NCBI GenBank assembly: GCA_004556965.1
Contig: SFFE01000008.1
Location: forward strand, 23,761 to 87,760
Length of the DNA stretch: 64,000 nt
Origin: Clostridiales bacterium
GTDB taxonomy: Bacteria > Bacillota > Clostridia > Oscillospirales > Oscillospiraceae
Direction: 5' to 3'
Shown here: positions 17,325 through 25,473 of the stretch, in pieces
Position numbering within the stretch: position 1 is the first letter of the stretch
Layout of the letters: each line of letters opens with the position of its first letter
The notes under the pieces: generated by a model
Told to the model about the DNA's origin: nothing
Database searches by the model: none
What the model saw: the letters and a program-made list of their open reading frames with translations, nothing else
Made by a program: the position numbers and the translations under genes

Positions 17325-19052
17325 ATGAAACTGTTCGGAACCGGCACGGCACAGGCCGGAAAACGGAAACTCGGCATTCCGCCGCGCCTGCTGGCGGAAG
17401 GGGCAATTCTGACGGCGCTGTGTGTGGTGCTGCTGGTGATCGTGGTGAAGCTGTACACCCTTCCGGAGGATGTGCTGCCCGGCGTGGATGCGTTCCTTCA
17501 GAATCAGTCCGGCGGGGCGGACGCACAATTTACGCCCGTCTGCACCGCGCAGACGAACCCGGCGAACCTGATCGCGTCCGCGGAGGTGCTCCTGAACGGA
17601 GAGCTGTGCGAGACGTATCAGGCGGCGGAGCCGATCACGTTCGGAACAGGTGACACATATACGGACATGGCGGGCATCGTGACGTTCCGCGGCAACAACT
17701 TCCGCAGCGGCGCGGCCTACGGTACCGCCGCGCTGACAGAGAAGAAATTCGGGCAGAAGTGGACGGTCAGTTCCTCGTCCCTGCAGGCGCCGGACGGCGA
17801 GGTCTGGACCGGCAGCGGATGGACGGGGCAGCCTTTGATCGTCACGTGGCCGAAGGCGACCCGGCAGGTGATGAACCTGAAAGACTGGGCCAAAACGCAG
17901 GAGACGCTCACTGAGGTCGTCTATGCGACGATGGATGGGCATGTGTATTTTCTGGAGCTGGAAACGGGGAAGGCCACGCGCGACCCGCTGTTTCTGGGCT
18001 TCACGTTCAAGGGCACCGGCGCGCTCGACCCGCGCGGGTATCCGATCCTGTACGTCGGCGCGGGCTATAACAGCGCAAAGGGCACAGGGCGCGCCATGGC
18101 TGTGAGCCTGATCGACGGCTCGGTGCTGTATGAATTCGGCGCGAACGACGGCTTTGCGCTGCGCGCATGGTCCATGTATGATGCGTCCCCACTCGTGGAC
18201 GCGGAGACGGATCAGCTCATTTACCCCGGAGAGAACGGCGTGCTGTACATCGTGAAGCTGAATACGCAGTATGACGAGACGGCCGGCACGCTCACGATGT
18301 CACCGGACGAGCCGGTGCGCTGGCGCTATTCCGGTACGCGCACGGGGCAGCAATACTGGGTCGGCATGGAGGCTTCGCCGGTCATCTGGCGGGAGCACCT
18401 CATCATCGGCGACAACGGCGGCAACCTCATGTGCCTGAACCTCAATACGCTTCAGCTCGTCTGGGTGCAGGACGTGCTCGACGATACGAACTGCACGCCG
18501 GTTCTGGAGCTGGAGGACGGGCATCCGTATGTGTACGTCAGTACCTCGTTCCACGCGGGCTGGCGCGCGGCAGAAAACTCCACGGCCACCATCCCGGTCT
18601 GGAAGATCGACGCCGTGAACGGCGAGATTGTCTGGCAGACGGACTACACCTGCTACACGCAGTCCGGCGTTTCCGGCGGCGTGCAGGGCACCATTGCGCT
18701 GGGCAAAAACAAGCTTTCGAACCTGATTTTTGTTCCCGTGGCGCGCACGGGAAGCAATGCCAGCGCCGGAAAGCTCGTTGCGCTGGATAAGCAGACCGGC
18801 GAGATGGTCTGGGAGTTTCCGACCGCGGTGTACAGTTGGAGCTCGCCCGTGGACTTTTACGACGCGGAGGGTAACGGCTATCTGATCTACTGTACCTCCG
18901 GCGGGTACATGTACCTGCTCGACGGTGCGACCGGCGAAAAGCTGGACGCGATCGATCTCAACGGCAACATCGAGGCGTCCGCCGCGGTGTTCAACAACAC
19001 GGTTGTCGTCGGCCACCGCTCGCAGAAGATTTTTGGAATTGCGTTGACTTAA
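17325..19052 (+). CDS. Membrane-anchored PQQ-type beta-propeller protein
   Basis: 575 residues. One N-terminal membrane helix (about 25-45) anchors an extracellular beta-propeller with repeated blades of the PQQ/quinoprotein type: VVYATMDGHVYFLELETGK, LKTAWSM-like blades, GELVALDKQTGEMVWEF-like and YLLDGATGEKLDAIDL. It probably acts as a surface scaffold or sensor, as for BamB-like or WD-type proteins; no cofactor can be claimed. It starts 30 nt after the rhomboid-like gene, likely the same operon, and ends at a terminator. Confidence 0.85.
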   Translation: MKLFGTGTAQAGKRKLGIPPRLLAEGAILTALCVVLLVIVVKLYTLPEDVLPGVDAFLQNQSGGADAQFTPVCTAQTNPANLIASAEVLLNGELCETYQAAEPITFGTGDTYTDMAGIVTFRGNNFRSGAAYGTAALTEKKFGQKWTVSSSSLQAPDGEVWTGSGWTGQPLIVTWPKATRQVMNLKDWAKTQETLTEVVYATMDGHVYFLELETGKATRDPLFLGFTFKGTGALDPRGYPILYVGAGYNSAKGTGRAMAVSLIDGSVLYEFGANDGFALRAWSMYDASPLVDAETDQLIYPGENGVLYIVKLNTQYDETAGTLTMSPDEPVRWRYSGTRTGQQYWVGMEASPVIWREHLIIGDNGGNLMCLNLNTLQLVWVQDVLDDTNCTPVLELEDGHPYVYVSTSFHAGWRAAENSTATIPVWKIDAVNGEIVWQTDYTCYTQSGVSGGVQGTIALGKNKLSNLIFVPVARTGSNASAGKLVALDKQTGEMVWEFPTAVYSWSSPVDFYDAEGNGYLIYCTSGGYMYLLDGATGEKLDAIDLNGNIEASAAVFNNTVVVGHRSQKIFGIALT

Positions 19053-19067
19053 ATCCCGTAAAAATTG

Positions 19068-19090
19068 CCCCGGAGCTCAGCTCCGGGGCG
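19068..19090. terminator. Bidirectional terminator between convergent genes
   Basis: Perfect 10-bp GC-rich stem (19068-19077 with 19081-19090, 3-nt loop), with T-rich sequence on the plus side (TGTTGTTTTT) and TTTTT on the minus side. Serves the propeller gene and the glycerol-1-phosphate dehydrogenase gene. Confidence 0.85.
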
Positions 19091-19111
19091 CTGTTGTTTT
19101 TGGATTAAAGC

Positions 19112-20341
19112 TCAGAACTCCAGGACGCGGCGCATGCGCATCAGCGTCAGGCGGTTGCGGATGGCAGCGGACAGATCCAGCACGTCTTCCTTCAGGGCGG
19201 GGTCAATGTGCAGGTCCTCCAGCCGGTACTTTGCGCCGAGATCGGCATAGAGCTTGCGCAGATCGTCCGCCTGAGGGATGGTGTCCACAATGGCGCGAAT
19301 CTCGTCCCAGTGATCGACGATCTGCTGCGGGTCGAACGTTGCGAGCACGTCGTTCGCGTTCTCCGCAAGGATGACGTCTGCAAGCGGGCCGAACTTTTCC
19401 GCCACCCACGCGGGGTCGAGCGGCTGGAACGCCTTGGCCTTCGGCGTCATGGCGGCCATGCGGTGATATTCCTCAGCGGCGAGAATGGTGCCAACGCCGA
19501 CGCATTCACCGTGAATGCCGGCGGCCTGTTCGAATCTCGGCGGCTTCATTTCCACCAGATGCGCCATCAGGTGTTCCGAGCCGGAGGCGGCGCGGGAGTT
19601 GCTGAGCATCTGCATGGTCAGGCCGCTGATCATCTGCGCGTAGGTCATGGCCTCGATGTCGGCGGGCTTGCCGTCGAGCAGGTCGTGCGCGCAGCGCAGC
19701 ATGGTGTGCAGCGCGTCCTCGGCCATCTCCGCCACGCGCTCGCAGTAAAATTCGCCCGTGACGAGGTGGGCGATGCGCCAGTCGGCCAGCGAGACGTACT
19801 TGGCCAGAATGTCGCAGATGCCGCTGGCCATCAGGAAGGCCGGCGCGCCGGAGAGAATATCCAGATCGCAGAGCACCAGCTCCGCAGCATTCATCGGGAT
19901 CGAGCATTTTTTGCCGTCGATGATGATGGAGCAGATATTGGCGGTAAACCCGTCGGCGCTCGCCACGGTGGGCACACACACAAACGGAATGCCGAGCTGA
20001 TACGCGCTGTAGCGCGCGAAATCCGTGATCGTTCCGGAGCCGACGGACACGAGAAAATCGGGAGATTCCAGCTCCGCCATCATGGCCTCAGTGCGCTCCT
20101 TCGTAGTGCTCAGACCCTTGGCCTCCAGAATGATCTGCTGGTCGGCACGCGGGTGCTCGGCGGTCAGCTTGTAGGTGTTCGTATCATAAATAATCGTGCG
20201 GCGGCCGGTCAGGCCGATCTCCTTCAGGTACCGATCCATGTTGTTGAAGCAGCCGGATTCGATCACGACCTTTTTCGTAGTGACAGTATGGGTGCGGCCG
20301 CAGGAGCAAAGACCGTCGTATTGGGTGCAGTCGAGAATCAT
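19112..20341 (-). CDS. sn-glycerol-1-phosphate dehydrogenase (AraM/EgsA type)
   Basis: 409-residue enzyme of the iron-containing alcohol dehydrogenase superfamily, AraM group, which interconverts dihydroxyacetone phosphate and glycerol-1-phosphate. Motifs are SVGSGTITDFARYSA (nucleotide binding), VPTVASADGFTAN, and metal-ligand regions around GSEHLMAHLVEM and GIHGECVGVGT. An open frame runs far upstream, but the ATG at 20341 is preceded by GGAAAGGAAG and gives the family length (B. subtilis AraM is 394). It has a promoter at 20391-20419 and is monocistronic. The product would be unusual lipid or polymer backbone. Confidence 0.92.
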   Translation of the reverse strand: MILDCTQYDGLCSCGRTHTVTTKKVVIESGCFNNMDRYLKEIGLTGRRTIIYDTNTYKLTAEHPRADQQIILEAKGLSTTKERTEAMMAELESPDFLVSVGSGTITDFARYSAYQLGIPFVCVPTVASADGFTANICSIIIDGKKCSIPMNAAELVLCDLDILSGAPAFLMASGICDILAKYVSLADWRIAHLVTGEFYCERVAEMAEDALHTMLRCAHDLLDGKPADIEAMTYAQMISGLTMQMLSNSRAASGSEHLMAHLVEMKPPRFEQAAGIHGECVGVGTILAAEEYHRMAAMTPKAKAFQPLDPAWVAEKFGPLADVILAENANDVLATFDPQQIVDHWDEIRAIVDTIPQADDLRKLYADLGAKYRLEDLHIDPALKEDVLDLSAAIRNRLTLMRMRRVLEF

Positions 20342-20390
20342 AGTGCAAACTTCCTTTCCCTTAAAGACTGGCATTTCTTTTATCAATGTG

Positions 20391-20419
20391 ATAGTATCAG
20401 ATTTACCCGATAAAATCAA
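20391..20419 (-). promoter_or_regulatory. Promoter for the glycerol-1-phosphate dehydrogenase
   Basis: On the minus strand TTGATT (20419-20414) and TACTAT (20396-20391) with a 17-nt spacer. Confidence 0.75.
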
Positions 20420-20461
20420 TTCCAACCATACGCCGAATGGCGGAAAATTGAGGTTTTTTCC

Positions 20462-21277
20462 ATGGAAGAACGCTTGAAAATTGCAATTTTGAATCCGGCG
20501 GGAAATGTCACGGCCGTCGTTTTGTCGGAGATTTCGCCGCAGCGGCGCGCTGCTTTGGCGGAGCGGCTGCTCTCGCTTCCGGAGCTGCACATTGAGCAGG
20601 CGGCGTTTCTCGCGCCGCCGCAGCTTGGCGGGGAAATTCGTCTGGAAATGATGGGAGGCGAATTTTGCGGCAACGCGCTGCGCTGTGCGGGCTATTTTCA
20701 GGCGCTGTGCCGCGCTGAGCAGGGCAAATGCTGCGTTATGGCGGAAATCAGCGGTGCGCCCGGCGTCCTGCCGGTGATGGTGGATACGGCGCAGAATATG
20801 GCGTCGACCACGATGCCGCTGCCGGTATCCGTGGAGACGCTCGCCTGGCCGGAGACAGCGGTGCACCGCGTCGCGTTTGACGGGATTACGCACTATGTCA
20901 TCGACCGGGCGGAGCCGGACGACGCGCTCGTACAGCGCGCGATTCAGGACGCGGGGGCGTGCCCCGCTGTCGGCGCCATTTTTCTGAACCGTGCCACCGG
21001 CGCCATCCGCCCCATTGTCTATGTGCGGGAAACCGGCTCGTGCGTGGCGGAGACGAGCTGCGCCTCGGGCAGCACGGCGGCTGCCGTTGTGCTGTCGTCA
21101 GATCTGCGCGACGGCATCACGGAAATCGGCGTCGGCCAGCCCGGCGGCGATCTGGAGGTCGGTGTGCGCAAGGAGTCGGGGCAGGTAACGGGGCTTTCCA
21201 TCGGCGGCCCGGTACGTCTGGAGCAGATCATCGAGCTGCGCATACCGGACGAAGCGTCCGCCTGCCCGCAAGGGTAA
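20462..21277 (+). CDS. DapF-like amino-acid epimerase/racemase
   Basis: 271-residue cofactor-independent epimerase of the diaminopimelate epimerase fold. The two catalytic cysteines are in MGGEFCGNALRC (first half) and AETSCASGSTAA (second half), in the positions of the DapF pair. The surrounding residues differ from true DapF (GNGARC and ACGTG types), so a different substrate is likely; staphylococcal CntK and related histidine racemases show that the fold accepts other amino acids. Start ATG 20462 with GAGG about 10 nt upstream. Divergent from the dehydrogenase gene. Confidence 0.85.
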   Translation: MEERLKIAILNPAGNVTAVVLSEISPQRRAALAERLLSLPELHIEQAAFLAPPQLGGEIRLEMMGGEFCGNALRCAGYFQALCRAEQGKCCVMAEISGAPGVLPVMVDTAQNMASTTMPLPVSVETLAWPETAVHRVAFDGITHYVIDRAEPDDALVQRAIQDAGACPAVGAIFLNRATGAIRPIVYVRETGSCVAETSCASGSTAAAVVLSSDLRDGITEIGVGQPGGDLEVGVRKESGQVTGLSIGGPVRLEQIIELRIPDEASACPQG

Positions 21278-21286
21278 AAGCATTGC

Positions 21287-21539
21287 AAAACGCAGGCAGC
21301 CAGCAGGAGCAAGCGCTCTCTGCTGGCTGCCTGTGCTGGGGGTACTCATCTCACAGGAGTGTTTTTGCTTTGCAGGGTCCTGCTTATTGTGCGCTGCCGC
21401 ATTTGATGGACTTGATTGCATCCTGACGCCAGTGCACTTAGTCTTTTGGACGATACCACTTCTTCATTGCTTTCAAAGATGAAATAACGCAAGCTGCAAA
21501 GTGCAGTACGTTCTGAAACGAAGATTGGATGAGAATCTT
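21287..21539 (-). ncRNA. Untranslated RNA unit with 6S-like long-helix fold
   Basis: A minus-strand unit runs from a near-perfect promoter (21546-21573) to a strong terminator hairpin (21293-21306 with 21320-21333, then TTTT), about 250 nt with no plausible ORF. The two flanks pair over long range: CTCATC with GATGAG, CTTTGCAG with CTGCAAAG, then GC-TTATT with AATAAGC, and an inner GTGC-CTG with CAG-GCAC, leaving a wide central unpaired zone. That rod-with-bubble form resembles 6S RNA, the RNA polymerase decoy. Pairing is by eye; the 6S identity is inferred. It fills most of the 466-nt gap before the tRNA-Thr att site. Confidence 0.55.
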
Positions 21540-21545
21540 GAATTC

Positions 21546-21573
21546 ATTATAACGTCTGCGTCCGGCTTGTCAA
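21546..21573 (-). promoter_or_regulatory. Strong promoter for the RNA at 21287-21539
   Basis: On the minus strand TTGACA (21573-21568) and TATAAT (21551-21546), both consensus, with a 16-nt spacer. No ORF follows. Confidence 0.85.
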
Positions 21574-21691
21574 TATGACGGTGTGGAGCTGTTTTTATGC
21601 TGCGAGCAGTTCGAGCGTCTCCTTTTTGACACCCGGTTTGGTTCGTTTTTTCTGCTTAAACTGCGTATCTTTACGCCGGCTTCGAAGCAAA

Positions 21692-21730
21692 GAAAAGCCC
21701 CTGTAACCGTTAAGATTACAGGGGCTTTTC
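21692..21730 (-). terminator. Original host terminator of the tRNA-Asp/Thr operon
   Basis: Perfect 15-bp stem (21692-21706 with 21716-21730) with T-rich 3' side on the minus strand. It lies just beyond the left att repeat and was presumably downstream of tRNA-Thr before integration. Confidence 0.8.
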
Positions 21731-21743
21731 CGGTATTCCAATG

Positions 21744-21788
21744 TGGAGCTGCTGGGCAGATTCGAACTGCCGACCTCATCCTTACCAA
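21744..21788 (-). repeat. att repeat (displaced tRNA-Thr 3' half)
   Basis: 45 nt identical to 28732-28776, from the anticodon loop to the CCA end of tRNA-Thr. Without its 5' half this copy is not a tRNA gene; it marks the left junction of the 7-kb element. Confidence 0.95.
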
Positions 21789-21911
21789 TTCTTGCCCCGC
21801 CTTTTTTTGCTTGTCGTATCTTGACGCAGTTTAACACAGATTTTCGTTGATATTACAGTGTTTCCAGGCTGCACGACTGTTTTGCTTTTCGTATCTTGTC
21901 ACAGCTTGTTA

Positions 21912-21955
21912 TGTAGTGGTTTTTCGTGTATGTAGTGGTTTTTGTAGTGGTTTTT
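21912..21955 (+). repeat. Putative integrase arm sites, left
   Basis: Three copies of TGTAGTGGTTTTT (21912-21924, 21931-21943, 21943-21955). The same motif occurs twice near the right end (28641-28665), in the same orientation. Position near both att cores suggests arm-type binding sites of the integrase. Confidence 0.7.
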
Positions 21956-21957
21956 CT

Positions 21958-22170
21958 GGAGCGGCTCACAGACGCACCAGGGCGCGCAGCCGCTCCAGGA
22001 TCGCGCAGGCCGCCAGGGCGCAGCCAGAGGCCAGCAGGGTCTCACATGCTGCCGGAGCGGCTCACAGGCGCACCAGGGCGCGCAGCAGCCGCTCCAGGAT
22101 CACACAGGCCGCCAGGGCGCAGCCGGAGGCCAGCAGCGTCTCACATGCTGCCGGAGCGGCTCACAGGCGA
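21958..22170. repeat. GC-rich inverted-repeat array, family A (left cluster)
   Basis: Slightly over two copies of a 96-99 bp unit beginning GGAGCGGCTCACAG and containing GCAGCCGCTCC, so each unit can form a GGAGCGGCT/AGCCGCTCC hairpin. Related units occur at 25117-25445, 25978-26400 and 28361-28590. The open frames across it are low-complexity and probably not translated. The 21789-22216 gap otherwise holds only arm sites and a terminator. Confidence 0.85.
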
Positions 22171-22172
22171 AC

Positions 22173-22215
22173 CAGGGCGCTCCCTGCTGCTATCGGCAGA
22201 GAGCGCCCTGTTTTT
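22173..22215 (+). terminator. Terminator facing the integrase gene
   Basis: 10-bp stem CAGGGCGCTC/GAGCGCCCTG (22173-22182 with 22201-22210) followed by TTTTT on the plus strand. An inverted, slightly diverged copy of its loop region occurs at about 28390-28422 near the other end of the element. Confidence 0.7.
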
Positions 22216-22216
22216 A

Positions 22217-23410
22217 TCATGCCTGTTTTTCTTTCAAAGCCTCCCGGAATACCTCACCCGCGCGCTTTATGCTTTCTTGGTCTGCATGTGTGTACATGCG
22301 CAGCGTTACGGCCTTGTCACTATGCCCCAGCGCCTCCGATACAGATGCAATGTCAGCGCCGTTTGTGATCGCTACAGAGGCGAAAGAATGACGCAGCTTG
22401 TGCGGGTGCATACCCTGCACGCCGTAGCGCTCACCAAACTTGGAAAAGTAGCGCGTAGGGCTTTGCGGGTGCATAGGTTCATAGCTGCCCTGTTTAGTGA
22501 ACACGTAAACGCTCACCGCGCTTTCACTCTGCTGCTGTCTGTGCTGCCGGAGCAGGGGCAGCAGCGCTGCACTAAAATACACTGTGCGCTCCCTTCCGTT
22601 TTTGGGGGTATCAAGATACACGCCCTTTTCCGGGGTGTAACACAGATTGCCTTTGATGGTAATGGAGCGGCTTTCCATGTCAATATCTTCCCAGCGCAGC
22701 GCGCAGCACTCGCCGCGCCGGATTCCTGTTTCAAGCAGCAGAGAAACATATAACCGCCATTGGAGCGGCTCACCCTCCAGGCATTGCAGGATATAGGAAA
22801 GTTCATCAGCCGTGAAAGCGTCAACCTCACCCCCGGTCTTTTCACCCTTGCGGGGCTTTGGGCGCTCGACCTTGTCCATTGGGTTGCGCGGGATCGCGTC
22901 ATTTAGATACGCCATTTTGAAAAACGTTGACAGCAGCGAATAGTGTTTTATAACCGTAGCGTGTGCAAGTCCTTCCCTTTGCATGGAGAGCAGCAGCGCG
23001 GAAATATTCGCGGGTGTAATGTCCGGCATTTTCAGATCCCCTATAGCGGGGTAAATGCGGTTGTTTAGGCATTGCTGCCATACTGTGCGCGTGTTCTCGC
23101 TGATAGAAACGGCCTTTGACGGCATGAAAACGTTTTCCCCGTATTCCTTGAAGGTCTGCACCTTTGCGGCCTCGCGCAGCCGCTCCCGCGCCAATTCCTT
23201 TTTATCCTCGCGCCCCAGGGCAGCGCCTGCCTGCACTTGTCTTTCAAAGTCACGCGCAGCCTTGTTTAATTCGCGCTCGATTGTGCGCTTGCTCCAGCCA
23301 TCAGCCGGATACCAGCGCTTGTAAACCTTGGATTTCCCGCGCCCCCGGCTCACGCCGATTTCATAAAACAGGACACCGGATTTAGTGTATTTTTCCCGGA
23401 TTGATGCCAT
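22217..23410 (-). CDS. int: Tyrosine integrase of the 7-kb element
   Basis: 397-residue phage-type integrase that should recombine the tRNA-Thr attachment site. Order: N-terminal arm-binding AP2-like region (about 1-60), SAM-like core-binding domain (about 80-165), catalytic domain. Catalytic residues are the Arg in TGIRRGECCALRW, HKLRH (His-x-x-Arg), GHS and the nucleophile Tyr in LRMYTHA. The ATG at 23410 is chosen for the GGAGG upstream; a longer frame exists. It lies next to the left att repeat and points towards it, the usual layout. Confidence 0.95.
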   Translation of the reverse strand: MASIREKYTKSGVLFYEIGVSRGRGKSKVYKRWYPADGWSKRTIERELNKAARDFERQVQAGAALGREDKKELARERLREAAKVQTFKEYGENVFMPSKAVSISENTRTVWQQCLNNRIYPAIGDLKMPDITPANISALLLSMQREGLAHATVIKHYSLLSTFFKMAYLNDAIPRNPMDKVERPKPRKGEKTGGEVDAFTADELSYILQCLEGEPLQWRLYVSLLLETGIRRGECCALRWEDIDMESRSITIKGNLCYTPEKGVYLDTPKNGRERTVYFSAALLPLLRQHRQQQSESAVSVYVFTKQGSYEPMHPQSPTRYFSKFGERYGVQGMHPHKLRHSFASVAITNGADIASVSEALGHSDKAVTLRMYTHADQESIKRAGEVFREALKEKQA

Positions 23411-23449
23411 ATATTGAGACCTCCAGAAAGAAAAGATAAAAAAGGGGTA

Positions 23450-23477
23450 TTGACATCGGTCACGATTCAAGTATAAT
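23450..23477 (+). promoter_or_regulatory. Promoter for the leader RNA upstream of the rep operon
   Basis: TTGACA and TATAAT, both consensus, with a 16-nt spacer, divergent from int. Transcription would enter the structured 23484-23839 segment. Confidence 0.8.
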
Positions 23478-23483
23478 AGACGG

Positions 23484-23839
23484 CAAAGCAAGATGCAAGA
23501 TATTTAATCACAATTGCAGACTTGCGGCGGGAGATTCCCGTACAATCAGAGCCGAGAGCCTTGAGGGCCGAGGGCCTATAATGTTACCACGTTATAGGTA
23601 TGCCCTAAGGACAACAACAAGAGCCAGTGCCTAAGTGCCAGAGCCTATAACGTTCATTGCGTGATAGGTGCAGCTAGGCCAGGCAATTATAAATCCGGCC
23701 AGCGCTCCAGCAGCCCGCGCCACGAACAAAAAACGCTTTGCGTAGTCGTGGTATGGTCGGCATATTGTGAGCGAGAGCCTTTGAGCGAGAGCCACTGACA
23801 ACGCAATGCAGCGTGTTGTCAGTGGTTCTCGCTCTTTTT
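23484..23839 (+). ncRNA. Structured RNA or leader upstream of excisionase and rep
   Basis: About 355 nt with no ORF, running from a consensus promoter to an intrinsic terminator (20-bp stem 23783-23802 with 23815-23834, then TTTTT). Two similar hairpins are visible: CCTATAATG...CGTTATAGG (about 23574-23597) and CCTATAACG...CGTGATAGG (about 23644-23668), each preceded by GAG-rich repeats. It may be a replication-control RNA or an attenuator for the downstream genes. It fills the 463-nt gap between int and the HTH gene. Confidence 0.6.
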
Positions 23840-23873
23840 GCGTTCAAACCACTTTGGGAAAGGAGAAATCCGC

Positions 23874-24074
23874 ATGAACAAAGCACCATTCCAGAAAATC
23901 ACAGAGGCCAGCAAAACAACTGGGCTTTCGCAGTCGTTCCTCCGCAAAGGCTGCAAGGCCGGGAGCGTGCCGCATATCGTGAGCGGCAACGTGTATTACA
24001 TTGATGTGGAGCGGCTGCTTGAGCGGCTGCGCACGTCGCCGGAGGCGTTCAGCGCCGTGCAAGGGGGTAAATAA
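23874..24074 (+). CDS. Excisionase-like small HTH protein
   Basis: 66 residues: EASKTTGLSQSFLRKGCKAG, then VSGNVYYIDVERLLERL, the layout of MerR-type winged HTH excisionases (Xis/HTH_17). It may direct excision with the integrase, or regulate rep. AAAGGAG precedes the ATG. Its stop overlaps the rep start (ATAATG), so the two genes are translationally coupled. Confidence 0.8.
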   Translation: MNKAPFQKITEASKTTGLSQSFLRKGCKAGSVPHIVSGNVYYIDVERLLERLRTSPEAFSAVQGGK

Positions 24075-24820
24075 TGCCCAGGACACGAAAGGTAAAACGA
24101 GTGGAGGCGGGGCAGCTTGTGAAGATCACCACATACACACAAGTCTTTCCACAGGATCAACCGGAGCACCGCGCCGCAAAGGCCAAAGCGACAAACGCCG
24201 CCCGGCAGCGCATAAACGACAAGTGCTCATATGAAAAGCTGGAGGAGCGGCTATACGCGAATTTCACCAGCGCGGATTATGTCGTTACCCTCACCTATGA
24301 CGAACAGCACCAGCTCACGAAATGGAAGTACATTCGCGCAGCTATGGCGAATTTCCTCAAACGCTTGCGCTATGCGCGCGGAAAGCGCGGGGAGACCTTG
24401 CGTTATATCTATGTAACGGAGGGGCTGCACGGAGACAAGCGCGTTCATCATCATATGGTTATCAATGCACCCGGCACAGGCGTTGACATTCTGGAAGAGG
24501 TCAAAGCCTGCTGGAGAGAGGGAGCGGTAACAAAAGTGGAGCGGCTTGACATGCTTTCCCTTGGAGCGCTTTCAAAGTATCTCACAAAGGAAAACGTAGA
24601 GACCGGGCGCGCCTTTAAGGGGTCTCATTCCTGGATTGCCTCGCACAATCTGAAAGCGCCAAAGATAACATACGAATTTAACGACATTGGCAAAGTACCA
24701 TTTGCACCGCCCGGCGCGCATGTGATCGCCTCCGAAAGCATGAAAACAGACAACGGCTTTGGAAGTTACACATACTTGAAGTATATTCGCGCCGGAGAGC
24801 AGCCGCAGGCGAACACATAA
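24074..24820 (+). CDS. rep: HUH-type rolling-circle replication initiator
   Basis: 248 residues. The HUH motif is in VHHHMVINA, a first motif is YVVTLTYDEQH, and the probable catalytic Tyr is in LSKYLTKEN with a downstream Lys. Such enzymes nick one DNA strand, join to its 5' end through Tyr and start rolling-circle synthesis. It is clearly related to the prophage protein at 42178-42924: both share the N-K-x-SY-x-KLE block, the HHH-V-INA block and the C-terminal Y-x-YIKY block. It is downstream of a structured leader. Confidence 0.88.
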   Translation: MPRTRKVKRVEAGQLVKITTYTQVFPQDQPEHRAAKAKATNAARQRINDKCSYEKLEERLYANFTSADYVVTLTYDEQHQLTKWKYIRAAMANFLKRLRYARGKRGETLRYIYVTEGLHGDKRVHHHMVINAPGTGVDILEEVKACWREGAVTKVERLDMLSLGALSKYLTKENVETGRAFKGSHSWIASHNLKAPKITYEFNDIGKVPFAPPGAHVIASESMKTDNGFGSYTYLKYIRAGEQPQANT

Positions 24821-24998
24821 CGCCAGCGGAATGAAAGGGCAGAGAGCACGCCGCAGGCATAAAAACGCTATGCCGGAGCGGCTGCCCTGCCGCGCACAAT
24901 CAAGCCACAGCAGCGGCTAAATTGTGCAGCTTTCACAAAAAAGTGAATACGCGTTTATAACTTGAAACAAGGTATATCTTTTGGAGGAAGGCCGTCAA

Positions 24999-25020
24999 AA
25001 ACGTTGAAATACCAACGTTT
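24999..25020. repeat. Small perfect inverted repeat in the rep-downstream gap
   Basis: AAACGTTG (24999-25006), 6-nt loop, CAACGTTT (25013-25020). It lies in the 653-nt non-coding stretch 24821-25473 after rep and could be a replication origin or nick-site hairpin; no direct evidence. The rest of the gap holds family A repeats from about 25117 on. Confidence 0.4.
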
Positions 25021-25116
25021 AGCGGGTATGATTGCACTATGAGCACCGGAGCGGCTTTGCATCAGCTTTTCAGAGGCCAGCGCCGCCGCGCTTGTGCCCA
25101 ATTCGGACACGCCGGA

Positions 25117-25445
25117 GCGCAGCCGCTCCAGGATCGCGCAGAGCGCACAAGGGCGCGCAGCCGCTCCAGGCCGCCCCAGGGGGAGCACCCCTCCCCCGGT
25201 CAAGAGGCGCGCTCATGCCGCCAGCGCCGATATACCCCCGAAGTATTATTTTTTTCTCATATACGCGGAATAAACAAAGCGCGCAGGCCGCATGTGTGAT
25301 TCATGCGCGCGTGATCGCGCAGGCCGTCCAGATCGCACCAGGGAGCGCAGCCGCTCCAGGATCACAGAGGCCGCCAGGGCGCAGCGGAGGCCAGCAGGGT
25401 CTCACACGCTGCCGGAGCGGCTCACAGAGCACAGCAGCCGCTCAA
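25117..25445. repeat. Family A repeats, second cluster
   Basis: Partial and full copies of the GCAGCCGCTCCAGGATC unit (25117, 25155, 25347) and one GGAGCGGCTCACAG (about 25414). Also near here (25094-25110) is a 15/17 match to the prophage 17-bp palindrome. No coding signal. Confidence 0.75.
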
Positions 25446-25473
25446 TAGCGGACACAGAAAGAGAGGTTAAACC

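Noticed and set aside
21744..21788. Half tRNA sequences (also 63071-63118) considered as tRNA genes.
   Set aside because: Each lacks the acceptor 5' strand and D arm; they are displaced 3' halves at att sites.
21926..22753. 275-codon frame across the family A repeats and antisense to int.
   Set aside because: Proline/arginine low-complexity translation of repeats, then int shadow. No start signal.
24821..25473. Short frames in the 653-nt gap after the element rep gene.
   Set aside because: None has a ribosome site and coherent sequence; the region is a small inverted repeat plus family A repeats.
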